Counted from the first letter of the stretch, positions 46,570 through 58,574 are shown. The stretch is DNA of 64,000 nt from Breviolum minutum Mf 1.05b.01 (GCA_000507305.1 DF239820.1:8028-72027), one strand, 5' to 3'. Numbers and translations are program-made. The notes: generated by a model from the letters alone, not told the origin.

Positions 46570-47796
46570 ATGGCAGCTATGATCCGATGTGTTTCGATAG
46601 TCGCCGCATTGCTGCTTGTCAACGTTGCGGCCAAGACCAACAAGGATAAAGTCAGGGCACAGATCCAAAAAAAGTGGGACCATGTGATTTGGGGAGACCA
46701 CATTGGTCATGACGATTACCTGAAAGGCATTACTGCTGTGGTGGGAGACTTCATTTGCGAGGGCGCTTGCGGCTTTACCACTCAGTATCTCAAAGATCTC
46801 GTCGATAAACAAGTCCAAGCTTTCACTTCTGGTGCCGCATGGAAGCAGGTAGGTCAAAATTTCATCCGCCAGTTGGCAAAAAATCCTGGAGTTGTGAAAA
46901 ACGTTCTAGCTGGTAATGCGATGGTTAAGGCCACAGTGGGAATTGCCAGCTACAATCATTGGGTAGAGAATTGCAAATTCTGCCTGCCTCACGGTTTCAG
47001 CTGCAATAAGTGTGGCACATTTAGCATCCCTAAGCCTAATACTCATCAACCATATTTTGGCTTCACAATTTGGTCCAAAAAAAAGGAGTACCAGTTCTCC
47101 ATCACCAATGGTTGCCACAAGGATGTGCAGGTTGCTATCCGCTACCTCCCTACTGGTGGTTCCTGGGAGTCGAAGTGTTGGTACCAGATCAAGGCCGGAA
47201 AAACCATCACTCCTTATTCAGGCCCGAAACTTAGAACCACAAACCCACTTTGGTACTACTATGCAGAGGCAAATAGTGGATCCCACACATGGTCAGGCAC
47301 CGACACAACCAGGACATGTAAAGGCCGGTCCCTTAGCATGAGGAAACAAACCAGCTCCTCCGGAAACAAATTGACCTTGAAGTTGACCTGCGGCAACTCG
47401 CAGACTCGGAAGGCCCCCAGCAATACGACTGACATTGATGTCAAGGCGGAAGTGTCCGATCAGCAGTTTTGCGAGCTAGCAAATCATGATGCTTCGGAAG
47501 GCCAACCTCCTGATGCTGGTGCAGTGATGAACTTCTCTCATGAGTGGGAGGAAGCACAAGATGAAGGTTGCGAGGCACCTGCTGAGCTGGCCATTTCAGA
47601 AAAAGGGATCACCGTCGGACCGGCAGATTTCCTGGACCCACTTCCAGTGGAGAAAGAAGGAGATAACCAGTCTACAGACGAACTGGTGGACCCTGTCTGT
47701 GGGGAGGCCTGCCAAGCCATCGAAGAGGCGTACAACGAACTTGCCAAGAAATTGCAAGCCATCCATGCTCGCCGCCTGGGCGACCTGGTGGTATAG
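46570..47796 (+). CDS. Secreted protein with a DUF1036-like domain, intronless
   Basis: This is a 408-codon uninterrupted ORF. Residues 1-21 (IRCVSIVAALLLVNVAA) form a clear signal peptide. Residues about 45-170 are helical with cysteine pairs (CEGACG, CKFCLPHGFSCNKCG). Residues about 172-277 match the pattern of DUF1036: ITNGCHKDVQVAIRYL, a W-x-x-x-x-W-Y-x-I-x-A-G-K segment, then LWYYYAEANSGSHTW. DUF1036 proteins are small secreted or membrane-attached proteins of unknown function. The C-terminal third is acidic and ends with C-x-x-x-C and a helical, Ala-rich segment. It lies in the spacer between the two duplication arms and has a possible spliced-leader relic upstream, which points to a retrogene. 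The first ATG is chosen because it gives the signal peptide. Confidence 0.65.
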   Translation: MAAMIRCVSIVAALLLVNVAAKTNKDKVRAQIQKKWDHVIWGDHIGHDDYLKGITAVVGDFICEGACGFTTQYLKDLVDKQVQAFTSGAAWKQVGQNFIRQLAKNPGVVKNVLAGNAMVKATVGIASYNHWVENCKFCLPHGFSCNKCGTFSIPKPNTHQPYFGFTIWSKKKEYQFSITNGCHKDVQVAIRYLPTGGSWESKCWYQIKAGKTITPYSGPKLRTTNPLWYYYAEANSGSHTWSGTDTTRTCKGRSLSMRKQTSSSGNKLTLKLTCGNSQTRKAPSNTTDIDVKAEVSDQQFCELANHDASEGQPPDAGAVMNFSHEWEEAQDEGCEAPAELAISEKGITVGPADFLDPLPVEKEGDNQSTDELVDPVCGEACQAIEEAYNELAKKLQAIHARRLGDLVV

Positions 47797-47871
47797 AGTC
47801 AAGTCACAGCGAGGTGGACGGTGGATGGGATGACATGAACACAGTTCGTGGCTTGTGTATCTGTAAAGCGT

Positions 47872-47956
47872 CTGACTGCCATAAGTGCAATCTCCAGTGA
47901 CTAATTTCAATGTTGTGCCACCTGACTGCCATAAGTGCAATCTCCAGTGACTAATT
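47872..47956. repeat. Direct repeat (35 bp, 50-bp period) behind the secreted-protein gene
   Basis: The 35 bases at 47872-47906 recur at 47922-47956 with no or almost no change. They lie 75 bp after the stop codon, probably in the 3' untranslated region. A role in mRNA processing is possible but not shown. Confidence 0.85.
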
Positions 47957-48276
47957 ACGATTTTGTGTATTTTGTGCAGACGGCATTTCTGTAAAGGTAT
48001 TTCTCCCACCATGCTAAGCAGCTCTGCACTTTATGTTTTACAGTTTATGCTTGACTGGCTTGCAGCGTGCAGACAATAGGACGGGCAGGGGCCTGGGGGT
48101 GGATTGTCACCTCCACTTCTAGTCACAGTCCTTCTGCAGCCAGCAGCAGATTGACTGATGGATGCAAAACAAGCGCGAAATTCTTTCTGAGAACCAGTGT
48201 TTTGCCATGGATGGTCGAAGTATATTTAAAACAGGCTGGCGCCTGTGGCCGCCGACCCGGGTAATCCACAAAGTCT

Positions 48277-48419
48277 AGGTTTTTCTGTGATTTTGTAAAG
48301 TTCTGACCTCTGGGTTGGAAGTCTGGGTATTTTGTAGGGTTCTGACCTCTGGGTCGGAAGTCTGGGTTTTTCTGTGATTTTGTAAAGTTCTGACCTCTGG
48401 GTTGGAAGTCAGGGTTTTT
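48277..48419. repeat. Minisatellite running into the assembly gap
   Basis: TTCTGACCTCTGGG recurs at 48301, 48340 and 48388, within units of about 39 and 48 bp that also share TTTTTCTGTGATTTTGTAAAG. The last unit is cut by the run of N. On the minus strand the 48-bp unit reads as a 16-residue repeat, which is probably incidental. The gap is most likely more of this array. Confidence 0.85.
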
Positions 48420-49161
48420 NNNNNNNNNNNNNNNNNNNNNNNNNNNNNNNNNNNNNNNNNNNNNNNNNNNNNNNNNNNNNNNNNNNNNNNNNNNNNNNNN
48501 NNNNNNNNNNNNNNNNNNNNNNNNNNNNNNNNNNNNNNNNNNNNNNNNNNNNNNNNNNNNNNNNNNNNNNNNNNNNNNNNNNNNNNNNNNNNNNNNNNNN
48601 NNNNNNNNNNNNNNNNNNNNNNNNNNNNNNNNNNNNNNNNNNNNNNNNNNNNNNNNNNNNNNNNNNNNNNNNNNNNNNNNNNNNNNNNNNNNNNNNNNNN
48701 NNNNNNNNNNNNNNNNNNNNNNNNNNNNNNNNNNNNNNNNNNNNNNNNNNNNNNNNNNNNNNNNNNNNNNNNNNNNNNNNNNNNNNNNNNNNNNNNNNNN
48801 NNNNNNNNNNNNNNNNNNNNNNNNNNNNNNNNNNNNNNNNNNNNNNNNNNNNNNNNNNNNNNNNNNNNNNNNNNNNNNNNNNNNNNNNNNNNNNNNNNNN
48901 NNNNNNNNNNNNNNNNNNNNNNNNNNNNNNNNNNNNNNNNNNNNNNNNNNNNNNNNNNNNNNNNNNNNNNNNNNNNNNNNNNNNNNNNNNNNNNNNNNNN
49001 NNNNNNNNNNNNNNNNNNNNNNNNNNNNNNNNNNNNNNNNNNNNNNNNNNNNNNNNNNNNNNNNNNNNNNNNNNNNNNNNNNNNNNNNNNNNNNNNNNNN
49101 NNNNNNNNNNNNNNNNNNNNNNNNNNNNNNNNNNNNNNNNNNNNNNNNNNNNNNNNNNNNN
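48420..49161. other. Assembly gap, 742 N
   Basis: A run of N. Open frames drawn through it have no meaning. Its true length is unknown; a tandem repeat enters it on the left. Confidence 0.99.
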
Positions 49162-49410
49162 GTACTTTGAATCACCTGCAATGAAAGACAGTTTGCGTGG
49201 TTCACCTATGCAGGCTTGGGGTTCTTGCGTTCTTCCTAAGCAAATTGGACAAGAAGGCAGGACTCCTTTGGGAGAGCCTACATTTGCTTGGCAGTTCACA
49301 AACTCGAGATTTGTTTGACGTGCTTGTGTTTTTTCTTATGACCTTATCACTCTTGTGAACATCCTAATTTTTTTCCAGGTGAATCTGTTCGTCATTTGGT
49401 GGTCAAATCG

Positions 49411-51500
49411 GGGGAACAGGACTTGGACCAATGATTGCTACGCATGATGGATGTTTGGGTTCTAAAGTGTGGACCACTTCGGACCATGGCACCGGTGTCT
49501 TTGCTGAGGGTCTTCCAGCTGCACGGCAAGAAGAGAGGGGCAGATGCAACTGCGGCGGTGGCAGATCTTTTTCGCCAGGTATGGGTGTTCAGAGGATTGA
49601 CGAGATGCGGTGGAAATTTCAGCCAGTGAATAAAATGGATGTGCACAGTATTCAACCTCAAGCTACATTTGATTAAATTCAAATAAAGTTCACAATATTC
49701 ACTTTTACCATGCTGCTGCCTACTGCTGCTCCTGGTGCTGGTGCTGGTGTCGCGCCCAAAATCCTCTTCACACATTGTCCAACCAGTTATTGCAAGCCCA
49801 ACTAAACTCTGTGCTTGATTTTAGTGGGAAGCAAGCTCTAAGCTCACTTTTTGTGCACAAACGACCATGGACCATGGCCCTGCAATTATGCCCGTATGTT
49901 TTCAACTCTCCCAAGCATCCATGCAAATTTGGTTGGACAACTCGAGATCTTTGGCGAGGTGGAATCCCGCAAAGAGCGTTTGAAGATTGCGGACTACTCC
50001 ATCACCCAAGCCTCATTAGAGCACGTGACTTGACATCCAGTTCCCTATGGAGTCCAAACCTGCAGTTCTTGGAAGTACATGAAATAACTCAGAAAATTCA
50101 ATGCATTTCACCCACCAGCACTATTTGCCAATGACTTGCTGCCATGAAATGAGAAGATCGATCTTCCATTTCTGAAATGAGATCCTTTGACATCCCAGGT
50201 TTTTAACCAACTCGCACGACAAGATCACTAAGCGGAAGCAATGCCAAATGTTGACAGTGCCCACGGTCGAGCCCCAGAAGCGGCGCGGAGGGATGGACGG
50301 AGAGCTGAAGATAGAGCCCACGCTGAACGCCTGTGAGATGAGATCCAGGATTTTTCAGCAAAGGTCTGTTTGGACATGGAAACGAGTCTCATCTTATTGG
50401 ATCCTATTGGTATGTTTTCCAGCCAGCTGTCACTGGTGGTTTGGTTCTTTTTGGTTGTTTATGACATGAAAGTTAGAAGAGCTTTCTCATGGAAGCTCGG
50501 AGTTTCAAGCATCGCTTTCATCTCGCCCTAAAGGGTCCACAAGCCGACCTGGAACCCGAGTTGCCAAGATGGTCGATGAACAAAAAGTGGAAACAAACAC
50601 AGCGCAGGTCTTACGGTGTGAAGAAGTGAAGACCCACAAAGTTCTGAAGATGTCTCAAAAAGTGTTCACTTTTTCCATGGAAGCTACTCGTACCAATGTA
50701 CCTTTGCTCTTGAACTTGCGAACTGCATCATTGCAGCATTCTGGGCTTGGTGCGGCCAAAGTTGCCGATAAGATTCTGATGCCTGCGTTGATCTGATCAA
50801 GAGATATCAAGAGATATCAAGAGTATCCACAACCCCATGCTCCTTGCATGATCTTTGTATCCGAATCTAGCATTCCANAAAACAGCAGTAGTCTTCTTCT
50901 GACCACTTCAAAGATTCAAGTAGGATAGCCTTGGGCATACAAACAAATACAAACAAACAAGTTGATCCAATGGTCTTTGTGCCATTGCCAGTGGATTTGG
51001 ATGATTCCAATGATGACGAGGGTGTGTTGGAGGTTGGAGGATTTTTGGGAGTGACCTTTGTTCCACTGGTTTGGGTGTTCGGTTGCCAGGCTACCCGGCA
51101 ACTGTCGCAGTACGTGGCACGAGCTCGACGTTGCCCTGCAAGGGGTCCTGCAACTCAAGGGGAGGCAAAGTCTGGTGGGGGAAGCGCGACATGTTTCATG
51201 TGTTTGGGATGGAAAGGAGATGAACGGAATAAGCTTGGATCAGTTCTAAGAAGTCTTTCTGGTTCCTTTTTTTTGAGGTGTGGAATGGAATTGGTTAATC
51301 CATGTTAATCCTTTGTCCTTCAAGACTTCAAGTGCACTTCTGTGTGAGCAAGATGTTTAAGAGGCCATGATGAACTAATCATGTTGGAAGATTCCAACAG
51401 AAGCAACCTGCCCAAGCTGGAAGGTGGATCTACGGTATCTCCTGCAGCAGCGTGTCACAGGCCTTGCAGAGGAACTGATGAAGCAAGATGTGGAACTTCA
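49411..51500 (+). repeat. Segmental duplication, copy B (about 2.1 kb)
   Basis: Second copy of 44273-46364. It lacks about 80 bp around 50878, where a single N stands between two matching parts, and has a few insertions (one codon in the first exon, an extra GAGATATCAA unit near 50809). On the right it continues into the coiled-coil gene, so copy B has the ancestral right flank. Confidence 0.9.
49495..50796 (+). CDS. Duplicated EF-hand-like/helical gene segment, copy B
   Basis: Counterparts of the copy-A exons: 49495-49578, 49916-50026, about 50201-50336 and 50473-50796 (ending at TGA). Reading frames are intact. The acceptor of the first exon reads ACCG|G instead of ACAG|G, so normal splicing into it should fail. 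Substitutions are few, and several keep the residue type (for example L to I near the end of the last exon). Whether this copy is expressed cannot be told. Confidence 0.45.
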
Positions 51501-54500
51501 GGAGTTGGTGGAGAAAGGGAGTGAACTCAGATTGTCGACGAGAATGTGACAATGATCACCTTCTTGTTGTGATTTGTACATGTTACATAATTGAAACTAA
51601 ACCATAATGACTCTACTGGCACCATTTTCAAAACTTGAAAACTTGAAGTTTGAGTAACGGGGACCTGTGACCTATATGGATCAATTGGCAAGCTCTTCCG
51701 TAACAGGAGCTGCGGCGACGCAGTGGTGAGGTTCCTGTGGAAGTGCATCAGCTCCAAGAGGAGTTACCAAGTGGCAAATTGGAGAGTGCCAGACATGACC
51801 AGTTGAGTGGGGAACTCATGGATCTGAGGTCCCAGGCTGCCAGACACAGTTTTGTTGGGGAAATTTTGCGCCCCTTGAAATGGAACCGAGGAATGCCCTG
51901 CTGGCACGGCGCGGTGCTCAGATCTTGGAGGAAGCGGCGCAGCTGTCTTCGAAGCGGGGCAGTTTAGAGGAACAGCAGCAGCAAAAAGTGCTGGAGGCGC
52001 CGGCATTGTTTATTTGGATTTGATGCTGCTAGGTGCCATGGCAGGTGTTGTTTGGTAGGTGCTGAGTGGGTCTGAAGATTGTCAAAAAGACCCATGGCAT
52101 TCTTTGGGCCAACTACTTGCCAGACCACACCTGAATCATCCTTTATTAAGAAACATATTTGATATTGCTATTTGTCTACCTGATTATTCTATTTTATTCT
52201 ATCCTATTCTACAGTCATAAATACGCCACCGGGTTTGTACTCTGTGGTCCTAGTCATGCAACCCTACGGGACTTCCAAGTGCCAATGGAGCCGAACAGGT
52301 CCAACAGCTGCAGCAGGAGAAAGACTCTGTGCGTCAACAAGTGGATGCTGCTCATAGCAGAGAAGCTGCGGCTCGGAATGTCCAGGAGCGTCTTGGTGGA
52401 GCTTCAGGGACGTGTGAACTTGAGGGTTTCGGGGAAGCCTGGTGCAGGTCGGGTACTGGAAGGATTTTGGAGACCAGCCATGGAAGAAAGGATGGCAGAA
52501 TGTACTTTATCAACTCTCCAGTACATAAGATAGTAGAACGTAGTCAGTAGAAAGGGTATTTAGTATCCGAATCCAATTATCCAACACATCCAACACATCT
52601 TTTGGGTTGTTTGGGAGGCATAGGTATCGAACATGGCAAACCTCACTAGGAATGGATCTGCCCTGGGAGAAAAGTGCGGGATGTTTGATGATTTTGATGG
52701 TCTTGATTTGTGCAGCAGTTCCTGTCCCTCATTTTACTAATTTGATCAAATTTGGATCTGGAAGCAAAGATGGATTTTTTCTCAAACCAAAAAATGACCT
52801 ACCAACATTTTGGCAACCTATACCGGGTATAAAATGATCTAAGAGGTCACAATTGCAAATTTGGTGGCGATCTGAGTTCTGGATCTGCGTTCAAAACTCA
52901 GGTCTGCGTTGAAGGCATTGGATCTGGAACGGCGACGCAGTCAGGAGGGGATGCAGGTGTTAAGCCAAAATGTAAGAATATGATAATACCAAAACTGACA
53001 TGTATATAGTAAATTAGTACTCTATGTCTTTGGGGGGGATGATTGCAAATTGAACAAACTCAACTTAATTTGCAGTGCCCCTGGATTTGTGGCAGGGAGA
53101 GCCTTCTGGCACTTCTCAAGACAGAGTGTGATAGGGCATTGGAGAGGGCCAGTCTTGGATCGGATCTCAAGCTGTGGCAGGATTTGGCAAAGACCTTAAA
53201 AGCGGCTCTACAGCAGAGGCACCTGGCAGCTGAAGAGGCTGAAAAAAAAGCCTTGGATGCTGAACGCGAGGTGGGAGATGGTCGGGGGTTAGACCTGGTT
53301 GGGGTGATGGTCAGGGAACTCGGACACGCGTTGATCAGGCCAGTTGAGTATCACAGTGACCCTTGATCCTTTTGCCCAGAATCATCGGTTCCTCAACATG
53401 TCGGGTTTTAACAGCTGTGCTGTTGGCACTCCTCAGGGTTTGTAGAACCCCACAGGTGGCGAACCTTGAGGCCGATTCGGTGGGTCACAGTCAAGTGGTG
53501 GAAGCTGAACATGTGGCGGAGGCGGAGAGCCTTCGAAGGCCCCAATGGTTGGATGGGCGGGTTGGAGGGGGGATATAGGTTAACGGTTATAGGTCTTAAG
53601 AGCAAATGCTATTGACAACTAATATCCCAAAACTCCTTGGAAATTTTGGAAATTTGGACCACACCATCGTAAATTCTATCGTAATGAAGCCTGGCAAAGA
53701 TGTATGGCCAGCTCTCAAGTCGCTTTCTGCAAGGAAAGTGGAGTCAACTTGTCAAGACGCCCGACCGATGAAGTGTGATAGACACGTCCTGATAGACACA
53801 AAATGTAGTTCCCTCTGAACTGTAGCTTGTCTCATAGCAGGGGTCGGCACCTTGCAGAATACCAGCATCAGTTTTGGTCAGTTTTGACCTTCATGGCATC
53901 CTAAAAACCCTTGGTAGGGCCGGGCTGCTTTTCTCAGGCAGCAGAGGGTCGAGCATTTGGAGTTGGAGTTGGAACAAGCTCAATCCCAAAGAAGCGAAGA
54001 AGCAGAGGCATCAGATCACAAGCGTTTGAAGAACATTTACAATTTACAATTTCAGTTGATGAAATTGAATGACAAAATTTGTATTTTGTTACCTTTTGTT
54101 GGCTTCACCTGCCAGGAGCTGCAGCAGCGGCAACGCAAAGACCGAGCCGCTTTTGCAGCACGCGAGACACAGCAGAAACTCGTGCAGGCAGGTTGCGCAT
54201 ATGTGGGGAGACTTAAGCAGAAGCAGCCCCCCAAAAATGGCAGCGCTGTTTCTGTACCAGCAAAATGGTGTTTTACAACAGTTGCAGGTAACTTACAGCT
54301 TTGAATTAATTGGAACCGGACCTGTCAGCTCAAAAACACCAGGCTCGCGTGGAAGCTCGACGTTTGGAAGATGCAGCACAGCAGCTAGCGAAGCAACTGG
54401 CAGAGAGTGAGCAGATACAGGGCTGCAAAGAGCAATGCTGGTTGAATGGACAGGAGGGACGGATGGTTTCTCGGTGTCTTGGTTGGTTGAATGGATGGTT

Positions 54501-57500
54501 GGTCAGTGTGCCTTCTGCAGAGAGCAACATTTTTTTGTTTCGGTTTGGTGACGACAGGGTATAGTCGGTAGTGGATTCGGTGCGAATGACATGTGAGTTG
54601 CAAGCGACAGGTAGCTTGGGCAGAGTACACCTGTTTTTTTCAAGACGGTCAAGACGACCAGGGAATTTCCAATATTGCAAAGTAACATCGCGAGATCTTT
54701 GCATCAAGAAGGTGCTACCTTGCATGGTAGGCCTTGCTAGAATCGCTTCTCAAACTGAGCATGAAGCTACGAGCCACAGACTCAAACATCCTGGACATTC
54801 TCGGACACAGAGTCTTTAGGTCTGGGACAGTCAGCTGCATAACCAAAGTTGTTCTTTCATATTTGCGCCAACAAATATACAATTAATGCCATGATCATGT
54901 CATCACCATGTCATCATCCTTGCACCCAGCATTGACCTTCCTGTATCCGGTGCTTAGGAAGGCGGAGGAGAGTGATCGAAAAGCCATGGCTGTGGCAAAG
55001 GAACTTGCAGAGACACTTTGCATGGAACTTTATGTGGAAAAAGAAGGTTTGTTTATAACTTCGAACCTATCCTTTATTGTGTGGACCCTAGTTTAGGAGT
55101 TTATATAAATGCTTCTGCGAGTCTTCCGAATAAGATGTCATTAGATTGTGCCAGCAGGCATCTAAATGCAGGAGCACTGGTTGAATTAATTGCGTTGTAA
55201 AGAACAAATGGTCAGGACACATTCATGGGTTTTCAATGACAGCAACTGCATATTCCGACGATCAGCTGGTTTCAATCTTTGACGGTTGATTATACCAATT
55301 ATACACTCCAGCCATTTTTCATGCTATTCAACTTAATTACATTGCTATCTTCAGAATCATCCCTTCATTCTACCTTCCCTATTTTAATTCGTGATGCAGT
55401 ACCTCAAGCGTCACATTTGCTGTGAGACTTTTTACGGAATGCCTAACTCTGTTATAGCTCTATCTGATGAATGGCTGATTCCTTTGCGCATAATGTTGAC
55501 GTTTCAATTGCCAAAAAAGTATGTACATTTAATCCCATGCAACATCATGCAATCATGACATGTTGCTTTGATTTTGCTTTGTGGATTTTGGCATCATGAG
55601 CAGTTGCTCACTTGTGGAATATCTTGGTGTGATCCTTGACTTGTGCAACACACTTGGCAAGCTCAGTTTAGATGATGAGAACACAGAATGATAGGAAGAG
55701 TCTGAATGCCAGTGACGACTCTGTATTAGCTCTATCTGATGAATGGCCCATTCGTTTGCGCATCCACCTTGTTGACGTTTCAATTGCCAAACAATTGTGT
55801 AAATTTAATCCCATGCAACATCATGCAATCATGGCATGTTGCTTTGATTTTGCTTGTGGATTTTGGCATCATGAGCAGTTGCTCATTTGTGGACTGTCTT
55901 GGTGTGATCCTTGATTTGTCCAGCACACTTGGCAAGCTCAGTTTAGATGATGAGAACACAGAATGATAGGAAGAGTCTGAATGCCAGTGACGACTCTGTA
56001 TTAGCTCTATCTGATGAATGTCCAATTCCTCGACGTTCCAGTTCTACATGAAGAGTTTGTGAAATGCGGAGAAGTGCATCCTGATGAGATCAGTCATCGT
56101 ATATTGATGGCCAGCACGAAGGGGGTATGAAATGGGTTCTGATTTGTCCCTCTGTTCCAATGTCAGTGGGTTCCTCAACAATTCCTTTTCTGGAGACACA
56201 TTTTCGACTGTCAACCGAGTCTTGTTGCGCTGGGCTTGAATGCGTGAAGATTCTCCTCGCAAGTTGAAGGGATGTTCATGCTTCTTTCTTTACTGGTGTT
56301 TTGTGTGTCTCTTACCAAAGTTCGGGAATGCCTTCTTAGATAGGTATTATTTTGTTTTCATTACTCTGATGTATTATTTCTTGTTCTTTTAATATATACT
56401 ACAAGTTATACACAGTGACATCGTGGTTGCCATCAAACTCTCACCACCATCTCTATATTAGACTTGATTCGTGTGAAAATCCGTGTAATCATCATTACAG
56501 TAGTAATGTTTTTTTTTTTAGATTCCTTGGGTTTTAATATATATCCAACACCTGAACCAATGGTCCAAGCGGTTTTTCCTGCCTTGTAAGACAAGGACCT
56601 CAAGAAGCCTGCAACTGCTGCGTGCGGAGCTGCACGCAGCAGCTCCCCTTCGTAAAGACCTGGAGGTGGCGCAGAAGGCGGATGTCACCATGTCACCATG
56701 TCACCATGTCACCATGTCACCATGTCACCATGTCACCATGGCCTGCGCGGTTTTGATGACTCGAAGGTTTTTTTTAGAGGTGAAGGTGTGTGAATATAGG
56801 TTATTAGATTAGTGGTCTTGGTATGGTCAAATGTAATACCTTCAAATTAGCGGATGATGGAAAGATACCTCGGTGCACCTTCAAGTTTAAAGTGATTGAA
56901 AAGTCACAGAGATTGAACTTGCAGCAACACATCTCTTGGCTTTGGCTTGGGTCCATGCGCCTGCCAATCGTCTCGCTTTGCCACCCCATCCGCTTGCACC
57001 CATGACAACTTCATATTTGGGTATATAGTAAACTTATCCCGTATGGTTGTTGAGTCTAAGACTTTAAGAGTGAGAAATCAATCCAAAATAGAGTTTTTAG
57101 TCTTTTACCAACTTGGCATGATCAAAACTGAAAAAGCAAGTCAATCTGAGGGATCTCTATATAATTCTTGTATGCCACCAAGCGAAGAATCAGAACAAGC
57201 AGCCATGATTGCAGGAAACAGGTGCTTTGCAGCAGCGGTTGGCTTCGCGGGGCGCCAGCGAGAGGTGGGTGAGGATACAATGCAAACTGACGATTGAATG
57301 TGCCAATTTGGAATTTGAAAGGTTCAGTCATTCCCAAAGAAGCTCATGTAAGTCAGACAGCTATAGCAGGGTAAGAATCTATTTTGAGCTGTAGGTGAGG
57401 TAGTTTGCAACTCAGGTCTCCTTTGGAGGAGGAGCGTGCCTTGAAGGAGGCTCTACGCAACGCCTGGGAAAATGAGGCCTTAGAGCGGCAACAGACCGAA

Positions 57501-58574
57501 GAGAAGTTGCCCCTTGGCTACGCCGAGGCCGTTTTGGACGACCGTGGGGTGTGGGAAGCGATGCCAAGGCTCCGCGCTGATGCCTTTTGGCGGCGTTTGC
57601 TGGAGCAGTTGCAGTCCCTCCAGTCCTTGGCTCACCGTTGCAGGTGGCTGCTGGGTTTCGCAGAGATCCATGATGCCTACTTTTGTCTTGCTTGGTTTTC
57701 TGCTGGTTTCCTACCATATTGCAGGTTCGCTTGTTATATCATCATGTCATCAGTTATGTTCTAAAAGGTATTTACATGACCTCCCGAGAAATGATGGTTA
57801 TGATATAGCAAAAGCATTTGGGCTGACATGTCAATTCTTGGTGAATACACAACCTACCCAACGGGGCATTCGTTTGACCCACCAGGACAGACACAGCCGG
57901 TGCACCTCTGCCTACCCTACCAGATTTATCTTGGGATGGTGCGCAGGTGGCAGGCCTTGGGGGGGTCTTGGCTGCTTTTGCTTTATGGATTCCAAGCCTT
58001 TGGATTTTTGATGAGCAAACAAGGCAGATATTATACTTCTGACTTCTGACCCCCCCAAAGACAGAAAACCACCAGATTTAAGCAGATCCAGACTCCTGCA
58101 ATTCCTCTTTATGTTGCTGTCAAAGGAGCAACGAGTGGATGGGGTCCAAGACAGTTTGTGTTTCAACTCTGGATTTCCTTGAAAAGTCACCAACCCTTAA
58201 ATGTGTGAACAGCACGAAATGACCAAAATGGTCCAACTGGGACCGTGTTTCCTGAAAGTTTTCTGTGGACCACCACGGCTTGGGGTCAGCAATGCCAGGA
58301 TCCATGAAGGCTTTAGTCAACTTCTTCGAGTCGCTGGCGCAGCTGCATGGGGAGGCCCTCCTTTTCCGGAATCAGTGAAAATTGAAACCCAGTTCTAGGA
58401 TGTTCCATGTCAATTGTGAGGCATTCAGATTGGGTGCCAATTTTTGCCTTTCCACTTGGATGATAGGTAGTTTTCACACTTTCACCTCAAGCTTTCCTTT
58501 CAAATTCAGCACCTACAGAACGAACCCAAAAAAATCCATGGCGGTGAAGATGACTTCTCCAACTGGCCCACCCT
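51424..58574 (+). CDS. Long coiled-coil protein gene (at least 13 exons)
   Basis: Exons with splice support: 51424-about 51518 (VTGLAEELMKQDVELQELVE), 51707-about 51847 (VHQLQEELPSGKLESARHDQ), 51891-51996 (LARRGAQILEEAAQLSSKRG), 52299-52395 (VQQLQQEKDSVRQQVDAAHS), 52902-52956 (ALKALDLERRRSQEGMQ), 53096-53270 (AALQQRHLAAEEAEKKALDA), 53456-about 53536, 53938-about 54022 (EHLELELEQAQSQRSEEAEA), 54116-54187 (LQQRQRKDRAAFAARETQQK), 54343-54406 (ARRLEDAAQQLAKQLAE), 54958-55046, about 56604-56750, 57215-57264, 57416-57643 (LEEERALKEALRNAWENEAL), 58299-58374 and 58510-58574. The heptad pattern runs through nearly all of them, so the product is a long rod, like cytoskeletal, basal-body or golgin-type proteins. 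No family-specific domain is seen. Introns carry GT, GC and GA donors. Start and stop are not assigned. Confidence 0.6.
55456..56030. repeat. Tandem repeat, unit about 273 bp, a little over two copies
   Basis: AGCTCTATCTGATGAATG recurs at 55456, 55728 and 56003. The units between are highly similar throughout. The array lies in an intron of the coiled-coil gene, between the exons at 54958 and 56604. The minus-strand open frames in each unit are copies of one another and not evidence of a gene. Confidence 0.9.
56682..56740. repeat. 8-nt tandem repeat (ATGTCACC, about 7 copies) in or beside an exon
   Basis: Seven consecutive ATGTCACC units follow the coiled-coil reading LLRAELHAAAPLRKDLEVAQ without a stop. 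Because 8 is not a multiple of 3, the array cycles through all frames and encodes VTMSPCHH repeated. It is either translated or marks the intron start; no clear donor separates it from the exon. Confidence 0.9.

Noticed and set aside
48123..49299. Three long ORFs across the gap (48123-49205, 48402-49184, 48409-49299)
   Set aside because: They consist almost entirely of N; only the short repeat-derived ends are real sequence.
56682..56740. CRISPR-like array
   Set aside because: The repeats are contiguous 8-nt units with no spacers, in a eukaryotic context.
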